A program made the position numbers and the translations under genes. The notes under the pieces are model-generated. The model saw nothing but the letters and a program-made list of their open reading frames with translations. It was not told the origin of the DNA and searched no databases. From Nostocoides sp. Soil756 (GTDB lineage: Bacteria > Actinomycetota > Actinomycetes > Actinomycetales > Dermatophilaceae), in assembly GCF_001428065.1 (NCBI RefSeq), contig NZ_LMSE01000007.1, positions 15,037 through 79,036 on the forward strand: a stretch of DNA of 64,000 bases. The letters are read 5' to 3'. Below, in pieces: positions 57,430 through 64,000 of the stretch (its first letter is position 1; each line of letters begins with the position of its first letter).

Positions 57430-58053
57430 TCAGGACTCCCGGACCGCGATCGCCTCGAGGGTCAGCGCCACGTGCTCGAAGCCGTTGGCCGTGGCCTCCA
57501 GCGCGTCGATGATGTCCTTGTGCTTCATCACCGTGAGGGGGTCGGTCTTCTTGACGTTGAAGAGGTCCGCGAGCATCCGGCGGTACTGCTTGTTGGCGCG
57601 GTTCTCGAGCCGGTTGACCTCGACCCAGTAGTCGCCGAGCTCCCTCAACGAGCGCATCCGCGGCATCGCGTCGACGGTGAGCTCGGCCATCCGCGCGATG
57701 ATCTCGACCTGCTTGGCGACGCGCGGGAGGACCTCGTCGACCTGGTAGAGCACGATGAGGTCGACCGCGGCCTCCATCAGGTCGACGCACTGCTCGAGGG
57801 CCACGGCCAGCGTGTGCATGTCGGCGCGGTCGAACGGCGTCACGAACGAGCCGGCCACCCGGCGGATGATCTCGTGGGTGACCTCGTCGGAGGCGGCCTC
57901 GATGTCGTGCATCCGGCGCAGGATGCCCTCCCGCTCGTCGGCGTCGGCCCCGAGCAGCACGGTCAGCTCGCGGGCACCCTCGACCAGCTGCTGGGCCGAG
58001 GTGGCGAACAGCGCGTAGAACGTCGGGTCCTGCGGGGTGAGGCGAAAGCCCAC
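57430..58053 (-). CDS. DUF47 PhoU-like Pit accessory protein
   Basis: The 207-residue helical protein is of the DUF47 family, related to PhoU: QQLVEGARELTVLL, MHDIEAASDEVTHEIIRRVAGSFVTPFDRADMHTLA and ENRANKQYRRML. The metal-binding acidic clusters are visible. It is encoded directly before pit and is expected to control that transporter. ATG 58053 is used. I see no PHO box upstream, consistent with expression when phosphate is sufficient. Confidence 0.92.
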   Translation of the reverse strand: MGFRLTPQDPTFYALFATSAQQLVEGARELTVLLGADADEREGILRRMHDIEAASDEVTHEIIRRVAGSFVTPFDRADMHTLAVALEQCVDLMEAAVDLIVLYQVDEVLPRVAKQVEIIARMAELTVDAMPRMRSLRELGDYWVEVNRLENRANKQYRRMLADLFNVKKTDPLTVMKHKDIIDALEATANGFEHVALTLEAIAVRES

Positions 58054-58160
58054 GGTTCGGTCTCCGGATGGTCGGCCTGGTGCTGGCTACAGGCTAGAGC
58101 CAGGGGGGCCCGGCCACGAAGGGGGTCCGCGGGTCGTCGGGCGGGGACGTCACGAGCCGG

Positions 58161-58388
58161 CTACGGGGCCGCGTCGCCGGGCGTCGCCGTCGCGACGTCC
58201 TCCTCGGGGGAGGGCGGGTCGACGGGGTCCGCGGCGGCGGGGTCGTCGCCCCCCTCGACGCCCAGCACCTGGTCGATGCTCGACTGGCTCATCGGCCCGT
58301 CGGCGTCGGCCGCGGCCAGGACGAGCGCACCGACGAGGTCGATCTCACCCTGGAGATCGTCGTCGGTCAGAGACGGGTCACCCTGCAT
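58161..58388 (-). CDS. Small acidic protein of unknown function
   Basis: A 75-residue protein with a strongly acidic, alanine/proline-rich composition (EGGDDPAAADPVDPPSPEEDVATATP in part) and one predicted helix at the start (LQGEIDLVGALVLAAADADG). No domain is recognised. ATG 58388 is used. It lies between the DUF47 gene and a folded intergenic element on the same strand. Codon bias supports coding but the short length leaves doubt. Confidence 0.6.
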   Translation of the reverse strand: MQGDPSLTDDDLQGEIDLVGALVLAAADADGPMSQSSIDQVLGVEGGDDPAAADPVDPPSPEEDVATATPGDAAP

Positions 58389-58482
58389 TCCCCCACGGTA
58401 GGTCCGACCCGGCCACGCCCGCTCGTTGTCCACAGGCCAAATGTCGGATCGTCCAGGCCGGGGCGCCGAACGGAGGAGGGGT

Positions 58483-58571
58483 GTGGGTGCAGGACCGGGA
58501 GCACCTCTCGGTGCGAGGCCGCTCGTAGCGGCTGATGTTGGGACCCGGGGCTGCCGCGGTCCTGCACCCAC
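58483..58571 (-). ncRNA. Candidate structured RNA: 15-bp closing stem enclosing two hairpins
   Basis: GTGGGTGCAGGACCG (58483-58497) pairs perfectly with CGGTCCTGCACCCAC (58557-58571). Inside on the minus strand are GCCGCT-ACG-AGCGGC and GCACC-GAGA-GGTGC, the latter with a GNRA loop, plus a 24-nt single-stranded stretch. It lies 95 nt upstream of the small acidic gene and could be its leader, an independent RNA, or a remnant mobile palindrome. I know no named family that matches. Confidence 0.45.
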
Positions 58572-58683
58572 GACAGACCCTAACGCCCCACCCCCGCGGA
58601 TGTGTTCCGCCCACCGAACCCGGGGCCCGTGTCCGGAGGGCGGTCGGCCCCACCAGCGGGGCGGACAGGCCGACCATCCGGTC

Positions 58684-59328
58684 TCAGTCGAGGTCGCCGG
58701 CTCGCCAGAGGGCCGCGCTCTTGCGCAGGTCCTCTCCGGTGGTGAGGAGGGCGGCGCCGCTGCGGGTGAGACCGCTGGCCCCGGCGGGGTCGAGCGCGTC
58801 CTGGTCGTGGGCCAGCTCGGCGCGGCCGGCGGCGATGACGGCGCAGAACGCGGCGGCCCGCTCGAGCGCCACCGCCAGGTCGCCGTCGAACACCCCCGCG
58901 AGGATCTGGTCCGCGACCCGCTGCAGCTCCTCGGGGCGGGGCGGCTCGGCGATGCCGGCCACGGCGTGGGCCACGTCGGTGAAGCGGATGCCGGCGGCGT
59001 ACTCGCGGCTGGCCTCCTCCGGGCTGCGGCGCACCCACTCGCGCAGCGCGTAGAGGCGCCACAGGGCGCCGGGCAGCGAGCGGGCCGGCCTGGCCGCCCA
59101 CAGGTCGGCGACGGTCGGCAGCCCCAGGTCGTCGACCAGGGTGACGAGCCGGGAGGTGACCTCCGGGTCCCGCGCGGCGCGGCCGGTGCCCACGAGGATG
59201 GCGGCGGTCGCGTGGGCGACCTCGGTCACCTCGGCCGGGCCCGGGAGCAGGCCACCGTGGGCCTCGAGGTTCTCGGGGCCGAACTGCAGCGGTCGCCGCG
59301 GCAGCGGGCGTCCTCCGTCGCTGGTCAC
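58684..59328 (-). CDS. Conserved actinobacterial protein of unknown function
   Basis: A 214-residue, mostly helical protein: LQFGPENLEAHGGLLPGPAEVTEVAHATAAILVG, LWRLYALREWVRRSPEEASREYAAG, and VADQILAGVFDGDLAVALERAAAFCAVIAAG. No catalytic motif, membrane segment or signal is evident. I have the impression of a widespread actinobacterial hypothetical family but cannot name it. ATG 59328 is the start. It is divergent from the YihY gene across 125 bp. Confidence 0.78.
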   Translation of the reverse strand: MTSDGGRPLPRRPLQFGPENLEAHGGLLPGPAEVTEVAHATAAILVGTGRAARDPEVTSRLVTLVDDLGLPTVADLWAARPARSLPGALWRLYALREWVRRSPEEASREYAAGIRFTDVAHAVAGIAEPPRPEELQRVADQILAGVFDGDLAVALERAAAFCAVIAAGRAELAHDQDALDPAGASGLTRSGAALLTTGEDLRKSAALWRAGDLD

Positions 59329-59453
59329 CCCGCCAGTCTGACAGGTGCGGGTGGCGCCCTCGCGGGGCCGTCACCTGCAGCATCGCGCGGCGGGCGGCTA
59401 GGTTGGACGGGACAGTGGCGCATCCACGCCGTCCGCTCAGCCCAGGAGGACCG

Positions 59454-60602
59454 ATGCCCGACGAGGGTTCGGCCGCGGCCAAGGCCGCCAGCGCCCCCAC
59501 CCCGGAGGCCGAGGGCAAGCCCGACTCCCCCACCGACGTCACCCGCCGAGGGTGGCGCGTGGTGCTGCGCTCGGCCGTCGCCGAGTTCCAGCGTGACCAG
59601 TGCACCGACCTCGCGGCCGCGCTCACCTACTACTCGGTGCTGTCCATCGCGCCGGGGCTGCTGGCGCTGGTGTCCCTGCTCGGGCTCGTGGGGCAGGGGC
59701 AGAGCACCGTCGACACGATGCTGAGCCTGCTCGGCCAGCTCGGCCAAGGCGGCGTGGCCGACACCCTGCGCGGCCCCATCGAGGACATGGTCAAGAGCCA
59801 GGCGGCGGGCTTCACCTTCGTGATCGGCCTGCTGACCGCGCTGTCGTCGGCGTCGGGGTACGTCGGGGGGTTCGGCCGGGCCCTGAACCGGGTCTACGGG
59901 GTCGACGAGGGGCGCCCGATCTGGAAGCTGCGCCCGCTCAACCTCGCGGTCACCGTGGGTCTCGTGCTGCTCGGCGCGCTGGTGCTGGTGGGTCTGGTCG
60001 TCACCGGGCCGGTCACCCAGGCGATCGGTGACGTGATCGGGCTGGGCGAGCAGGCGGCATCCGTCTGGGACCTCGCCAAGTGGCCGGTCATCCTCCTCGT
60101 GGTGATGGTGATGGTCGCGCTGCTGTACTACTTCACCCCCAACGTGCGCCAGCCGAACTTCCGCTGGGTCTCGCCCGGCGCGGCGCTGGCCATCCTCGTG
60201 TGGGTACTCGCGTCGGTCGCGTTCGGCTTCTACGTCGCCAACTTCGGCAAGTACGACGCCACCTACGGCTCCCTCGGCGGGGTCATCGTCTTCCTGCTGT
60301 GGCTGTGGATCACCAACATCGCGCTGCTGCTCGGCGCCGAGCTGGATGCCGAGCTCGAGCGGGTCCGTGAGCTCGAGGCCGGCATCCACGCCGAGCGCTT
60401 CCTGCAGCTCCCTCCGCGCGACAGCAGCGGCTCGGTGAAGGCCGAGGAGAAGCTCGAGGAGCGGGTCGCGGCGGGTCGCGAGCTGCGCCTGGCGGCAAGC
60501 CACGGCGACCGGGATCCGGAGCCCGACACCTCGCCGACCGGCCACGCCGTGGCCCTCGAGCCGCTTCCGTCCCAGCGGGCGCAGGGGCTCGTGCGGTCCT
60601 GA
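59454..60602 (+). CDS. YihY/BrkB-family inner membrane protein
   Basis: The 382-residue protein has a charged N-terminus (about 1-40) and six membrane segments. The family signature DLAAALTYYSVLSIAPGLLAL is near residue 50, followed by SSASGYVGGFGRALNRVYGV and YFTPNVRQPNFRWVSPGA. The C-terminal tail is charged (about 300-382). YihY proteins were once called ribonuclease BN by mistake; their function is still unclear, though transport or membrane homeostasis is suspected. CCCAGGAGG lies upstream of ATG 59454. Confidence 0.92.
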   Translation: MPDEGSAAAKAASAPTPEAEGKPDSPTDVTRRGWRVVLRSAVAEFQRDQCTDLAAALTYYSVLSIAPGLLALVSLLGLVGQGQSTVDTMLSLLGQLGQGGVADTLRGPIEDMVKSQAAGFTFVIGLLTALSSASGYVGGFGRALNRVYGVDEGRPIWKLRPLNLAVTVGLVLLGALVLVGLVVTGPVTQAIGDVIGLGEQAASVWDLAKWPVILLVVMVMVALLYYFTPNVRQPNFRWVSPGAALAILVWVLASVAFGFYVANFGKYDATYGSLGGVIVFLLWLWITNIALLLGAELDAELERVRELEAGIHAERFLQLPPRDSSGSVKAEEKLEERVAAGRELRLAASHGDRDPEPDTSPTGHAVALEPLPSQRAQGLVRS

Positions 60603-60711
60603 GGCGTACCCCCGATCGCGTTTCACAAACCCTCGACATTGCAGGTCAGGCCCGGCGTATGGGGCCCTTTCGGCCGACTACCCTGGCCGGTGTGAGCACA
60701 GGACGTGACCG

Positions 60712-61842
60712 GTGAACCGGCTCCAGCAGGACTACCGACTCGGTGGCCGGTACCTGCTCGACCGGCGGATCGCCTCCGGCGGGATGGGCGACGTGTGGGC
60801 CGCCCACGACGACACCCTCGACCGCACGGTGGCCGTCAAGGTGCTGCGCCCGCTCACCGATGGCGAGCCCGTCTTCGCCCGCCGCTTCCGCGACGAGGCC
60901 CTCTTCACGGCCGGGCTGCGGCATCCCAACATCGCCCAGATCTACGACTACGGCGAGGAGGACTCGCTCGCCTACCTGGTGATGGAGCTCGTCCCCGGCG
61001 AGCCGTTGTCCACCACGGTGCAGCGCGACGGCGCCCAGACGCCCGAGTTCGTCCGGTCGGTGATGGCCCAGGCTGCCCTCGCCCTGGGCGCGGCCCACGA
61101 GGCCGGGGTCGTGCACCGCGACGTCAAGCCCGGCAACATCCTGGTGAGCCCCGACGGCACGGTGAAGCTCACCGACTTCGGCATCGCCCGCGCGGTCGAC
61201 GGGGCCGGGCACACCCGCACCGGCGAGGTCCTCGGCACTCCGCACTACCTCTCGCCCGAGCAGGCGATGGGGGAGGCCGCCACCGGCGCCTCCGACCTCT
61301 ACGCGCTGGGCGTGGTCGCGCACGAGCTGCTCACCGGCAGAAGGCCGTTCGAGAAGCTGACGCCCGTGGCCACCGCCCTGGCCCAGGTGAACGACCCGCC
61401 CCCGCCGCTGCCCTCGCACGTGCCGCCCGCGCTCGGCGCCCTGGTCGAGCAGTGCCTCGCCAAGGCGCCCGGCGCCCGGCCGGCGAGCGCCCGCGAGCTC
61501 GGCGAGCGGCTCGGCGCCATCGACGCCGCCAGCATGGACTCGGTCACCACCCCAGCCCTCCAGGTGGTCGGGGCCGCGGCCGAGGCCGAGGCGATCGCCG
61601 TGCAGGCGGCGGCCGAGGGTCCGAGCCCCTCCCTGGATGCGCCGGGGGCCGCCGCGCGACCGGCGCCGGTGCACACCCCGCTCCCCCGCCGGCCGGCCGG
61701 TGCCCATCGCCCCGCGTCGGCCACGCCGATCGTCCGGCGCGTCCGGGGAGCCCGCGGGCCTCGGGTCCACTGGGGGTGGATCCCGGCGACGGGGGCGCTG
61801 ACCGCGTTGGTGACGGCGCTGGCCATGGCAGCGCTGCGATGA
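60712..61842 (+). CDS. Membrane Ser/Thr protein kinase
   Basis: A 376-residue Hanks-type kinase: glycine loop IASGGMGDVW, lysine in VAVKVL, HRDVKPGNIL, DFG, and GTPHYLSPEQA. After the kinase domain (about 12-265) there is an Ala/Pro-rich linker and one C-terminal membrane helix (WIPATGALTALVTALAMAAL) with nothing outside, so it lacks a sensor domain such as PASTA. GTG 60712 is used. It stands alone before the DUF4193 gene. The target is unknown. Confidence 0.9.
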   Translation: MNRLQQDYRLGGRYLLDRRIASGGMGDVWAAHDDTLDRTVAVKVLRPLTDGEPVFARRFRDEALFTAGLRHPNIAQIYDYGEEDSLAYLVMELVPGEPLSTTVQRDGAQTPEFVRSVMAQAALALGAAHEAGVVHRDVKPGNILVSPDGTVKLTDFGIARAVDGAGHTRTGEVLGTPHYLSPEQAMGEAATGASDLYALGVVAHELLTGRRPFEKLTPVATALAQVNDPPPPLPSHVPPALGALVEQCLAKAPGARPASARELGERLGAIDAASMDSVTTPALQVVGAAAEAEAIAVQAAAEGPSPSLDAPGAAARPAPVHTPLPRRPAGAHRPASATPIVRRVRGARGPRVHWGWIPATGALTALVTALAMAALR

Positions 61843-62103
61843 CTCCGCCCTCCCGTCCCGGGCGCGGCCCGGATGGCAGGGGAGATTCACAGCGTTCCCC
61901 CAGCCGGATCGGGCACAACGGAGGCCTTCGCGACGTTGACCCCACAACGGGAGCACGGGACCAGACGCAGTCCGGCCGCGGCCCACGGCCCCACCACTTG
62001 CACACAAGATGAGACAAACCTTTGACGGACCGGCCTGACCTGGGCATACTCAACACTCCCGGGATCGGCGACGGACCCTCATCACGACGGAAGGTGCACG
62101 ACG

Positions 62104-62397
62104 ATGGCCACTGACTACGACGCTCCCCGGGTTCGCGAGGGCGAGGACGAGAAGAACGACACCCTCGTCGAGCTCGACGCCGCCCGCTCCCGCACGACGA
62201 CCGACCTCCTCGAGGAGGACACCGAGGCGACCGACGGCCTGACGCTGCCGGGTGCCGACCTGTCCGACCTCTCGCTCGAGGTCCACGTCATCCCCCAGCA
62301 GGCCGACGAGTTCTCCTGCATCGGCTGCTTCCTCCTGGTGCACCGCTCGCAGGAGTCCAAGCCCGGCACGCACCTCTGCCGCGACTGCGCCGCCTGA
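62104..62397 (+). CDS. DUF4193 zinc-ribbon-like protein
   Basis: The 97-residue protein is conserved across actinobacteria. An acidic N-terminal half (about 1-60) is followed by a zinc-ribbon-like end with EFSCIGCFLLVH and HLCRDCAA, two CxxC pairs. It is typically annotated DUF4193, is highly expressed in many species, and has unknown function; homologues occur near dut in other genomes. The ATG is preceded by GGAAGG. A strong terminator follows. Confidence 0.93.
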   Translation: MATDYDAPRVREGEDEKNDTLVELDAARSRTTTDLLEEDTEATDGLTLPGADLSDLSLEVHVIPQQADEFSCIGCFLLVHRSQESKPGTHLCRDCAA

Positions 62398-62421
62398 CGC
62401 ACCCCCAACACCTTCCGCCCC

Positions 62422-62464
62422 CGGGCGGGGTGCCGGCCCTTCCTCCAGACCGGCACCCCGCCCG
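62422..62464 (+). terminator. Hairpin terminator after the DUF4193 gene
   Basis: CGGGCGGGGTGCCGG (62422-62436) pairs perfectly with CCGGCACCCCGCCCG (62450-62464), 15 bp with a 13-nt loop, starting 25 bp after the stop. Confidence 0.85.
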
Positions 62465-62551
62465 TTGTCGTCGGCTGAGGCCGCGTTGGGTCGTGGCAGG
62501 GCCAGCGCGCTACTGTCGGTCGCGCGTTCGGTCGGCATCGGTCGGCGCAGC

Positions 62552-62626
62552 GGGCCTCTAGCTCAATGGTAGAGCTGCGGACTTTTAATCCGTAGGTTGT
62601 GGGTTCGAGTCCCACGGGGCCCACCA
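62552..62626 (+). tRNA. tRNA-Lys (anticodon TTT)
   Basis: Acceptor arms GGGCCTC and GGGGCCC pair with one T-G, and D arm, anticodon arm (loop CTTTTAA) and T arm GTGGG-TTCGAGT-CCCAC are intact. The sequence continues with A and an encoded CCA. Base composition falls immediately after the 3' end, where an immunity-gene island begins, so this tRNA may be another integration target. Confidence 0.97.
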
Positions 62627-62997
62627 AGAACCCTGTCTTACAATGGTTTCGAGATTGCCCGCTCATTCGGACGACAGTCCGACTGCACCACCGTGACCCG
62701 CCGTGGCGCCGAGCACGCTCCGCGAGAACTCAATTCGTCACATCACGCGTCATGTCTGAGTCGTGACAATCCGTGGCGGGGGTCGCGCCTTCGCCGCGGG
62801 CTCGATGCGCGCCTCGCGCTCGGACTTCACGTGGCCGACGCCCACCCGGCCCGCAAGCTCCCGGATCGCGTTCATCAAGATCGCGAGTCCCAACGCCTGG
62901 CTCAGCCCCGCAGTCCAGGGGCGACCAGTCACCTGCGGGTGCAGCAGGCGCGGTGGAGACTAATGTGCAGCCACCATGACGCCAGGAAGGCGGTGGG
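62627..62997. other. 371-bp region after tRNA-Lys without a recognisable gene
   Basis: No open frame here looks convincingly coding. A minus-strand frame of 60 codons (62750-62932) has acceptable composition near its C-terminus but no homology I recognise. The stretch looks like decayed accessory DNA between the tRNA and the immunity-like genes. Confidence 0.5.
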
Positions 62998-63175
62998 TCA
63001 CGGCACGTAGATCATGATCACTCGGAACTCGAACCGTGAGCCTCGCTCCCGAACCTCCAGCTCCAGGGCGAGGTCGCTGCAACCCTCCTCAGCAGTCCAC
63101 AGATCGACGAGACAGTCCCAGTGGTCGGCGTCGACCCGCCCCAGCCGCGGCGTGCCCAAGCATGACGTACTCCAC
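62998..63175 (-). pseudogene. Frameshifted remnant of a small conflict-type protein (DUF7668-like C-terminus)
   Basis: The C-terminal 45 residues (VDLWTAEEGCSDLALELEV, then RERGSRFEFRV) look clearly coding and resemble the last part of DUF7668-type proteins found in immunity clusters. Upstream, a better protein-like sequence (TVEYVMLGHAAAG) lies in another frame, and removing one base from the four-C tract at 63139-63142 (plus strand) would join them. The gene lies 33 bp after the stop of the next gene. A real frameshift or a sequencing error in the tract are both possible. Confidence 0.5.
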
Positions 63176-63208
63176 CGTTCGCTCGGCGTCGAACTCCGTG
63201 GAAGGGCT

Positions 63209-63673
63209 CTAACCCTCCAGCGACACTTCTCGCAGCACCCACGGATGTCCGACCTCGTCGGACTGGCAATAGGTCCAGAAGACGTCGATGGCCTCTGCCC
63301 AGGTGAACACCTCGGCCGGCCGCACCGTCTCACGGAACCCGTCCCAGAACACCTCCTGGTCCGCCGGCGCACCGTCCGTCAACGGGGCGCGACCGACCAC
63401 GAACTGCCGAGCCAAGCCCGCGTCGATCATGCGAAGCTCGACCGTCATCCGATCAGCAGAGCCGGCCGCTTGAAGGAACTCCTGCGGCCACGCATCCAAG
63501 TCCACGTCATCGAAGGCCACTCCCGGCGGCAGAGCCCACAGCCCCAACGAATACCGCTCGGCAGCGTCCAGTCGCTGAAGCCTTCCTTGGATCTGATCGC
63601 GGAGCGAACCCGAAGCGGGCTTCAGCTCGCTGTGGATCCGGCCGTTCGTGGTGACCGCGTGCGTCGCACTCAT
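63209..63673 (-). CDS. Possible immunity-type protein of unknown family
   Basis: A 154-residue protein from ATG 63673 with an AGAGG site just upstream. Composition is acidic and aromatic, rich in tryptophan and phenylalanine: YSLGLWALPPGVAFDDVDLDAW, VELRMIDAGLARQFVVGR, VFTWAEAIDVFWTYCQSD. There is no signal or membrane segment. The Trp/Phe-rich single-domain form and neighbouring Imm33-like gene suggest an immunity protein, with some likeness to Imm1-type patterns, but I cannot assign a family with confidence. Confidence 0.65.
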   Translation of the reverse strand: MSATHAVTTNGRIHSELKPASGSLRDQIQGRLQRLDAAERYSLGLWALPPGVAFDDVDLDAWPQEFLQAAGSADRMTVELRMIDAGLARQFVVGRAPLTDGAPADQEVFWDGFRETVRPAEVFTWAEAIDVFWTYCQSDEVGHPWVLREVSLEG

Positions 63674-63783
63674 CGACCTCTACCCATGCGTTGGACGTGG
63701 CGAGGATCCGCTAGCCGTTGACGATGACCTGGCCAACGCCGTACTTCCGAGTAGTGATTGACTTGCAGCCAGTGAAAGGGATT

Positions 63784-64000
63784 TCACAGAAGACCCTCGT
63801 CGAACCACACGTCCTCGTAGCCGGGGGCCAACAGGACGCGCCAACCTGGCGGCAAGCCGAGGTAGGGCAGGATCTGAGGACACCATTCGGCCAGGTGCGA
63901 TACGTGCAATGGGACGAAGAAGTCGGGTGCGTCTGAAAGTTCCTCACCGGACCAGATGTACCACCCTGAGGTATCGCCCTCAGGCGGGTGCCGAAGCGCG
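63784..64000 (-). CDS. C-terminal part of an Imm33-like immunity protein, start beyond right edge
   Basis: The last 71 codons of a gene entering from the right: [40 protein letters not shown], then [20 protein letters not shown] and a stop at 63784-63786. The [12 protein letters not shown] and LPPGWR plus YEDVWFD pattern matches small cytosolic proteins annotated with the Imm33 (DUF2185-like) immunity domain, which protect against polymorphic toxins. The family call is from memory of the pattern. It lies 110 bp upstream of the 63,209 gene on the same strand and may be co-transcribed with it. Confidence 0.7.
   Translation of the reverse strand, partial: ALRHPPEGDTSGWYIWSGEELSDAPDFFVPLHVSHLAEWCPQILPYLGLPPGWRVLLAPGYEDVWFDEGLL

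Noticed and set aside
62597-63010. A 137-codon plus-strand frame beginning inside tRNA-Lys
   Set aside because: It starts within the tRNA, lacks a ribosome site and has no protein-like pattern.
63711-63947. Minus- and plus-strand frames over the right-edge immunity gene
   Set aside because: The frame entering from the right edge gives a coherent immunity-like sequence ([22 protein letters not shown]) and must be the real one.

Overview
The window is very GC-rich DNA with dense, short-gapped genes and frequent GTG starts. It carries mycothiol genes (mshA, mshD and a mycothiol-dependent formaldehyde dehydrogenase), CarD, a SenX3-RegX3 type phosphate switch, DUF4193, DUF4395 and DUF2516 proteins. 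This points to a high-GC actinobacterium. The gene orders, such as hbhA with an XRE regulator, mshA-ybjN-gpmA-phoU-senX3-regX3, carD-ispD-ispF-cysS-rlmB, glnR-mshD and ppk-mutT1, resemble those known from mycobacteria. An Intrasporangiaceae-like member of the Micrococcales is my inference, not something the sequence proves.

Layout. Positions 1-11.35 kb are accessory DNA. A giant secreted RHS/YD-repeat protein runs off the left edge with an AT-richer C-terminal module. It is followed by an intergenic stretch holding IS21-like end repeats and a perfect hairpin, then a compact mobilizable element (MobF relaxase, two tiny HTH/excisionase proteins, tyrosine integrase) abutting the 3' end of a tRNA-Thr gene. 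From 11.5 to 22.4 kb there are cell-envelope and regulatory genes: an LCP protein, a ThrE-type exporter coupled to a membrane Ser/Thr kinase, a CBS protein, an MsiK/UgpC sugar-ABC ATPase behind a structured leader, and then rlmB-cysS. From 22.4 to 25.9 kb an AbiEi-N/DUF559-like gene lies between two 102-nt direct repeats with long hairpins, next to the formaldehyde detoxification pair. From 26 to 31.2 kb are ispF-ispD-carD, a lipoprotein, regX3-senX3 and phoU, with PHO boxes in the senX3/phoU gap. From 31.3 to 43.9 kb is mostly housekeeping: gpmA, a ybjN-mshA operon, a methyltransferase, dtd, asparaginase, hbhA with its regulator, DUF4395, BKACE, ygfZ and a Fur-type regulator. From 44 to 58.4 kb are a second LCP protein, nitrobindin, glnR-mshD, ppk-mutT1, the pstSCAB operon behind PHO boxes, and a low-affinity phosphate transporter with its DUF47 partner. 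From 58.5 to 62.6 kb are a folded intergenic element, a YihY membrane protein, a second kinase, DUF4193 and tRNA-Lys. From 62.6 kb to the right edge the composition changes again to a small immunity-gene island.

How it fits together. Phosphate is the dominant theme: sensor, regulator, PhoU, high-affinity Pst uptake, low-affinity Pit uptake, and polyphosphate kinase with a MutT1-like hydrolase sit within 31 kb, and two promoters carry 11-nt-spaced GTTCAC repeats. A second theme is mycothiol: its first and last biosynthetic steps and a mycothiol-dependent detoxification enzyme occur here. The accessory ends carry conflict-type genes, with the RHS toxin candidate on the left and immunity-like genes on the right. 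Many neighbouring genes overlap by four bases (ATGA or GTGA), suggesting translational coupling.
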